This document shows positions 61,983 through 63,505 of a DNA stretch of 63,505 bases, piece by piece. The notes under the pieces were generated by a model. The model saw nothing but the letters and a program-made list of their open reading frames with translations. It was not told the DNA's origin and ran no database searches. The stretch's first letter is position 1. The number at the start of each line of letters is the position of its first letter. The stretch spans positions 1 through 63,505 of the forward strand of contig JASBZA010000009.1 in the NCBI GenBank assembly GCA_029983685.1, given 5' to 3'. Both the position numbers and the translations under genes were made by a program. This stretch comes from Oscillospiraceae bacterium (lineage in GTDB: Bacteria > Bacillota > Clostridia > Saccharofermentanales > Fastidiosipilaceae).

Positions 61983-63191
61983 ATGAAAAGAATTTTGAGC
62001 TATGTTTTAATAGCAACAATGAGTTTGGGCTTTATAGGCTGTAAGCCCGCGGATTCAGGCAACAAGAATACGGAAGAAGGTAAAACCTCTGTCGCAGAGA
62101 GTAACCAGGGCGAGACCGGTACCGAAGGTGAGATTTTAATCGGTTGCCTCCAAGATATTACGGGTCCGACTTCTACGCTGGGCAAGTCTGTTGAAGCAGG
62201 CGCCAGAGCTGCTGTTGAGGAGATCAACGCTAATGGCGGTATTTCCGGTAAGAAAATTGTAATGAAAACTTATGATACTAAGGGGGACGTCTCTGAAGCC
62301 GTTAACTCTTATATTTCCGGTGTTACCGTGGATAAGGTCCAACTTATGATAGGTCCTCCGGTTGCTAATATTGCCCATGCTGTAAAGGAAACTTCAGAAA
62401 GTTATGATGCACCCATCATGGGTTTTGCCCTGGATCCTGCCTGCCAAATAAAAGAGGACGGAAGTGTTTATAAAAATATGTTCTGCTTCCAGCCTAGTGC
62501 CGATTCACAAGGCAAGATCATGGCTTCCTTTGCAATGAAGAACGGCTATAAGTCTTTCGGTGTTTTATATAATCAAGAGAACAGTTATTCCGTCTCTCTT
62601 TTAAAACCCTTCTTAGACACAGTCGCTGAGGGTGGTCATCCGGTTGACGAAAAACTCATCGTTGCTTATGGTGCTGCGGATACTGATTATAAAACGTTGC
62701 TCCAGCCTTTAGTAAGTGCCAAAGTAGACGCTATTTATATTCCAAACTATACTCAGCAATTAGTTGCCATCGTGACTGCCGGTAATGAATTAGGTTATGA
62801 AGGCAAGTATATTGCCGGTCTTGATGCTGCTCCCTCATTTAATGAAATTATCGGAACCGATGTATCTAATGTTTATTATATAAACAACATCAATATTTTT
62901 GACGAAAAAACTGCCGAAAAAGCTGAAGCCGTTTCGGGTGAAGTAAGTGCAGTGAATAAGTATTTCCTAGGATACGATGTCGTCTATATTGCAAAACGGT
63001 GCATCGAAGAGGCGGGTTTGGAAGATACGGCCAAACTCCGGAGTGCTTTGGAGAATGTCAAAGACTTCCAAGGCCTCACAGGAACTTTGACCATTGATCC
63101 CAAGACACATATGCCTGACAAAATGGCTATGTTCATGTACACCTACGATAATATGACTCCTGTTCTTCTGGAAGAATATTCCGGAGAATAA
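61983..63191 (+). CDS. Branched-chain amino acid-type ABC transporter substrate-binding lipoprotein (LivK family)
   Basis: The product has 402 residues. The lipobox is GFIGC with Cys20, then a short acidic linker. The type I periplasmic-binding fold shows ILIGCLQDITGPTSTLGKSV, AGARAAVEEINANGGISGKK, VMKTYDTKGDVSEAV, and YIPNYTQQLVAIVTAGNELG. These proteins bind leucine-like amino acids, amides or small aromatics for Liv-type transporters. No permease or ATPase gene is in view; a mobile element begins just downstream and may separate it from them. AAAGGAATGAATA precedes the ATG. Confidence 0.92.
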   Translation: MKRILSYVLIATMSLGFIGCKPADSGNKNTEEGKTSVAESNQGETGTEGEILIGCLQDITGPTSTLGKSVEAGARAAVEEINANGGISGKKIVMKTYDTKGDVSEAVNSYISGVTVDKVQLMIGPPVANIAHAVKETSESYDAPIMGFALDPACQIKEDGSVYKNMFCFQPSADSQGKIMASFAMKNGYKSFGVLYNQENSYSVSLLKPFLDTVAEGGHPVDEKLIVAYGAADTDYKTLLQPLVSAKVDAIYIPNYTQQLVAIVTAGNELGYEGKYIAGLDAAPSFNEIIGTDVSNVYYINNINIFDEKTAEKAEAVSGEVSAVNKYFLGYDVVYIAKRCIEEAGLEDTAKLRSALENVKDFQGLTGTLTIDPKTHMPDKMAMFMYTYDNMTPVLLEEYSGE

Positions 63192-63210
63192 GTAGAATAA
63201 AATGTTTTCA

Positions 63211-63240
63211 CGGGAGGAAAGGGAAGACCTTTTCCTCCCG
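63211..63240 (+). terminator. Strong hairpin after the LivK-type gene
   Basis: CGGGAGGAAA and TTTCCTCCCG pair perfectly over 10 bp with a 10-base loop. There is no U-tract on the plus strand, so it may be an attenuator or 3' stabilising stem rather than a simple terminator. Confidence 0.45.
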
Positions 63241-63505
63241 CTAAAAACAGGAGACCAGCTATTAAATGTCAAGGGTAAAACCCAAAACTTTTGTAGCGAG
63301 TTGACAGCCTGAAAAAGGCAAAAACATGTAACTTGAAAATAGAATATGAAACGAAAAGAGCATGCGAAAGAGACGCACCTTCAAATGCGTCGGAAAGAAC
63401 ATTCGACAAAAGTGTGTCTATTCTCGTGTATTTGGGCGTACTTCGTAAGGTGTATTGGTCTTAAGCACAGCGTAGATGGTATAGAGAAGTTTTCTTGAAA
63501 CAGCG
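63241..63505 (-). mobile_element. IS110-family element, 3' end (partial)
   Basis: A transposase C-terminus (63418-63505) is followed by a structured non-coding end of about 175 bp. It contains hairpins GACGCA/TGCGTC (63372-63391) and GCCT/AGGC near 63309-63321. The exact boundary is not visible because IS110 elements lack inverted repeats; somewhere in 63241-63290 is likely. The rest lies beyond the window. Confidence 0.55.
63418..63505 (-). CDS. IS110-family transposase, C-terminal fragment
   Basis: The minus-strand frame entering from the right edge reads AVSRKLLYTIYAVLKTNTPY and ends after EVRPNTRE at a TAG. The block A-x-R-K-L-x-x-x-I-Y-A-x-L-K is characteristic of the Transposase_20 end of IS110 enzymes. 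Only 28 residues are in the window, so integrity cannot be judged. Confidence 0.62.
   Translation of the reverse strand, partial: AVSRKLLYTIYAVLKTNTPYEVRPNTRE

Overview
The window looks like chromosomal DNA of a low-to-mid GC Gram-positive anaerobe, most likely class Clostridia. Indicators are strong AGGAGG-type ribosome sites, lipobox lipoproteins, two complete oligopeptide (Opp) ABC systems, PepF, an ECF-type vitamin transporter, a bacterial acyl-ACP thioesterase, a DUF2298 'YYY' membrane protein, and a dockerin/cohesin-like pair. A relative of the Saccharofermentans/Fastidiosipila/Mageeibacillus group is possible, but the sequence alone does not settle this. I saw no rRNA, tRNA or CRISPR array.

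Layout. (1) 1-5420, minus strand: an apparent operon of an F420-ligase-fold protein, a class A penicillin-binding protein, dCMP deaminase, a lipoprotein and pyridoxamine kinase (cut by the window edge). (2) 5700-16342, plus strand: an oversized Opp importer (oppA, its own terminator, then oppBCDF), a small membrane protein and oligoendopeptidase F, so peptides can be imported and then hydrolysed. (3) 16366-27000: a GTPase with an HxlR regulator, acyl-ACP thioesterase, cardiolipin synthase, a DUF2207-like membrane protein, a pseudo-PP2C/LysM membrane protein and a DUF2298 membrane protein, mostly envelope-related. (4) 27092-38905: alaS, a HIT protein, a Nudix hydrolase, a second Opp system of normal size, and a run into an ECF S component, coaBC and coaX, which reads as pantothenate uptake and CoA synthesis.

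(5) 38968-43078, minus strand: three cell-surface genes. One encodes a secreted SH3-glucosaminidase-SH3-dockerin protein, one a membrane-anchored cohesin-like protein, and one a membrane-anchored SH3 protein. Together they look like a miniature cohesin-dockerin device for tethering a wall hydrolase. (6) 43305-46724: araD, a very small ORF, a zinc-ribbon membrane protein and a beta-hydroxyacid dehydrogenase. (7) 46792-58471: an AT-richer island, probably acquired. It holds a DUF4143 ATPase behind three 23-bp tandem repeats, then a SNF2 helicase with a PLD-like N-terminus, a DUF4391-like protein, a type III DNA methyltransferase (Mod) and a type III restriction subunit (Res). A further gene start is cut off by a decayed IS3-family element. 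(8) 58624-63505: a GntR/LacI-type (AraR-like) regulator, a large FAD-dependent oxidoreductase and a LivK-type substrate-binding lipoprotein, followed by the end of an IS110-family element that runs off the window.

Best candidates for something not well described are the single-locus cohesin-dockerin wall-hydrolase module, the helicase-DUF4391-Mod-Res island with its interrupted fifth gene and repeat-rich control regions, and the roughly 350-residue helical insertion in OppD. All statements come from reading the sequence. No database search was run, and family names are from memory of motifs.
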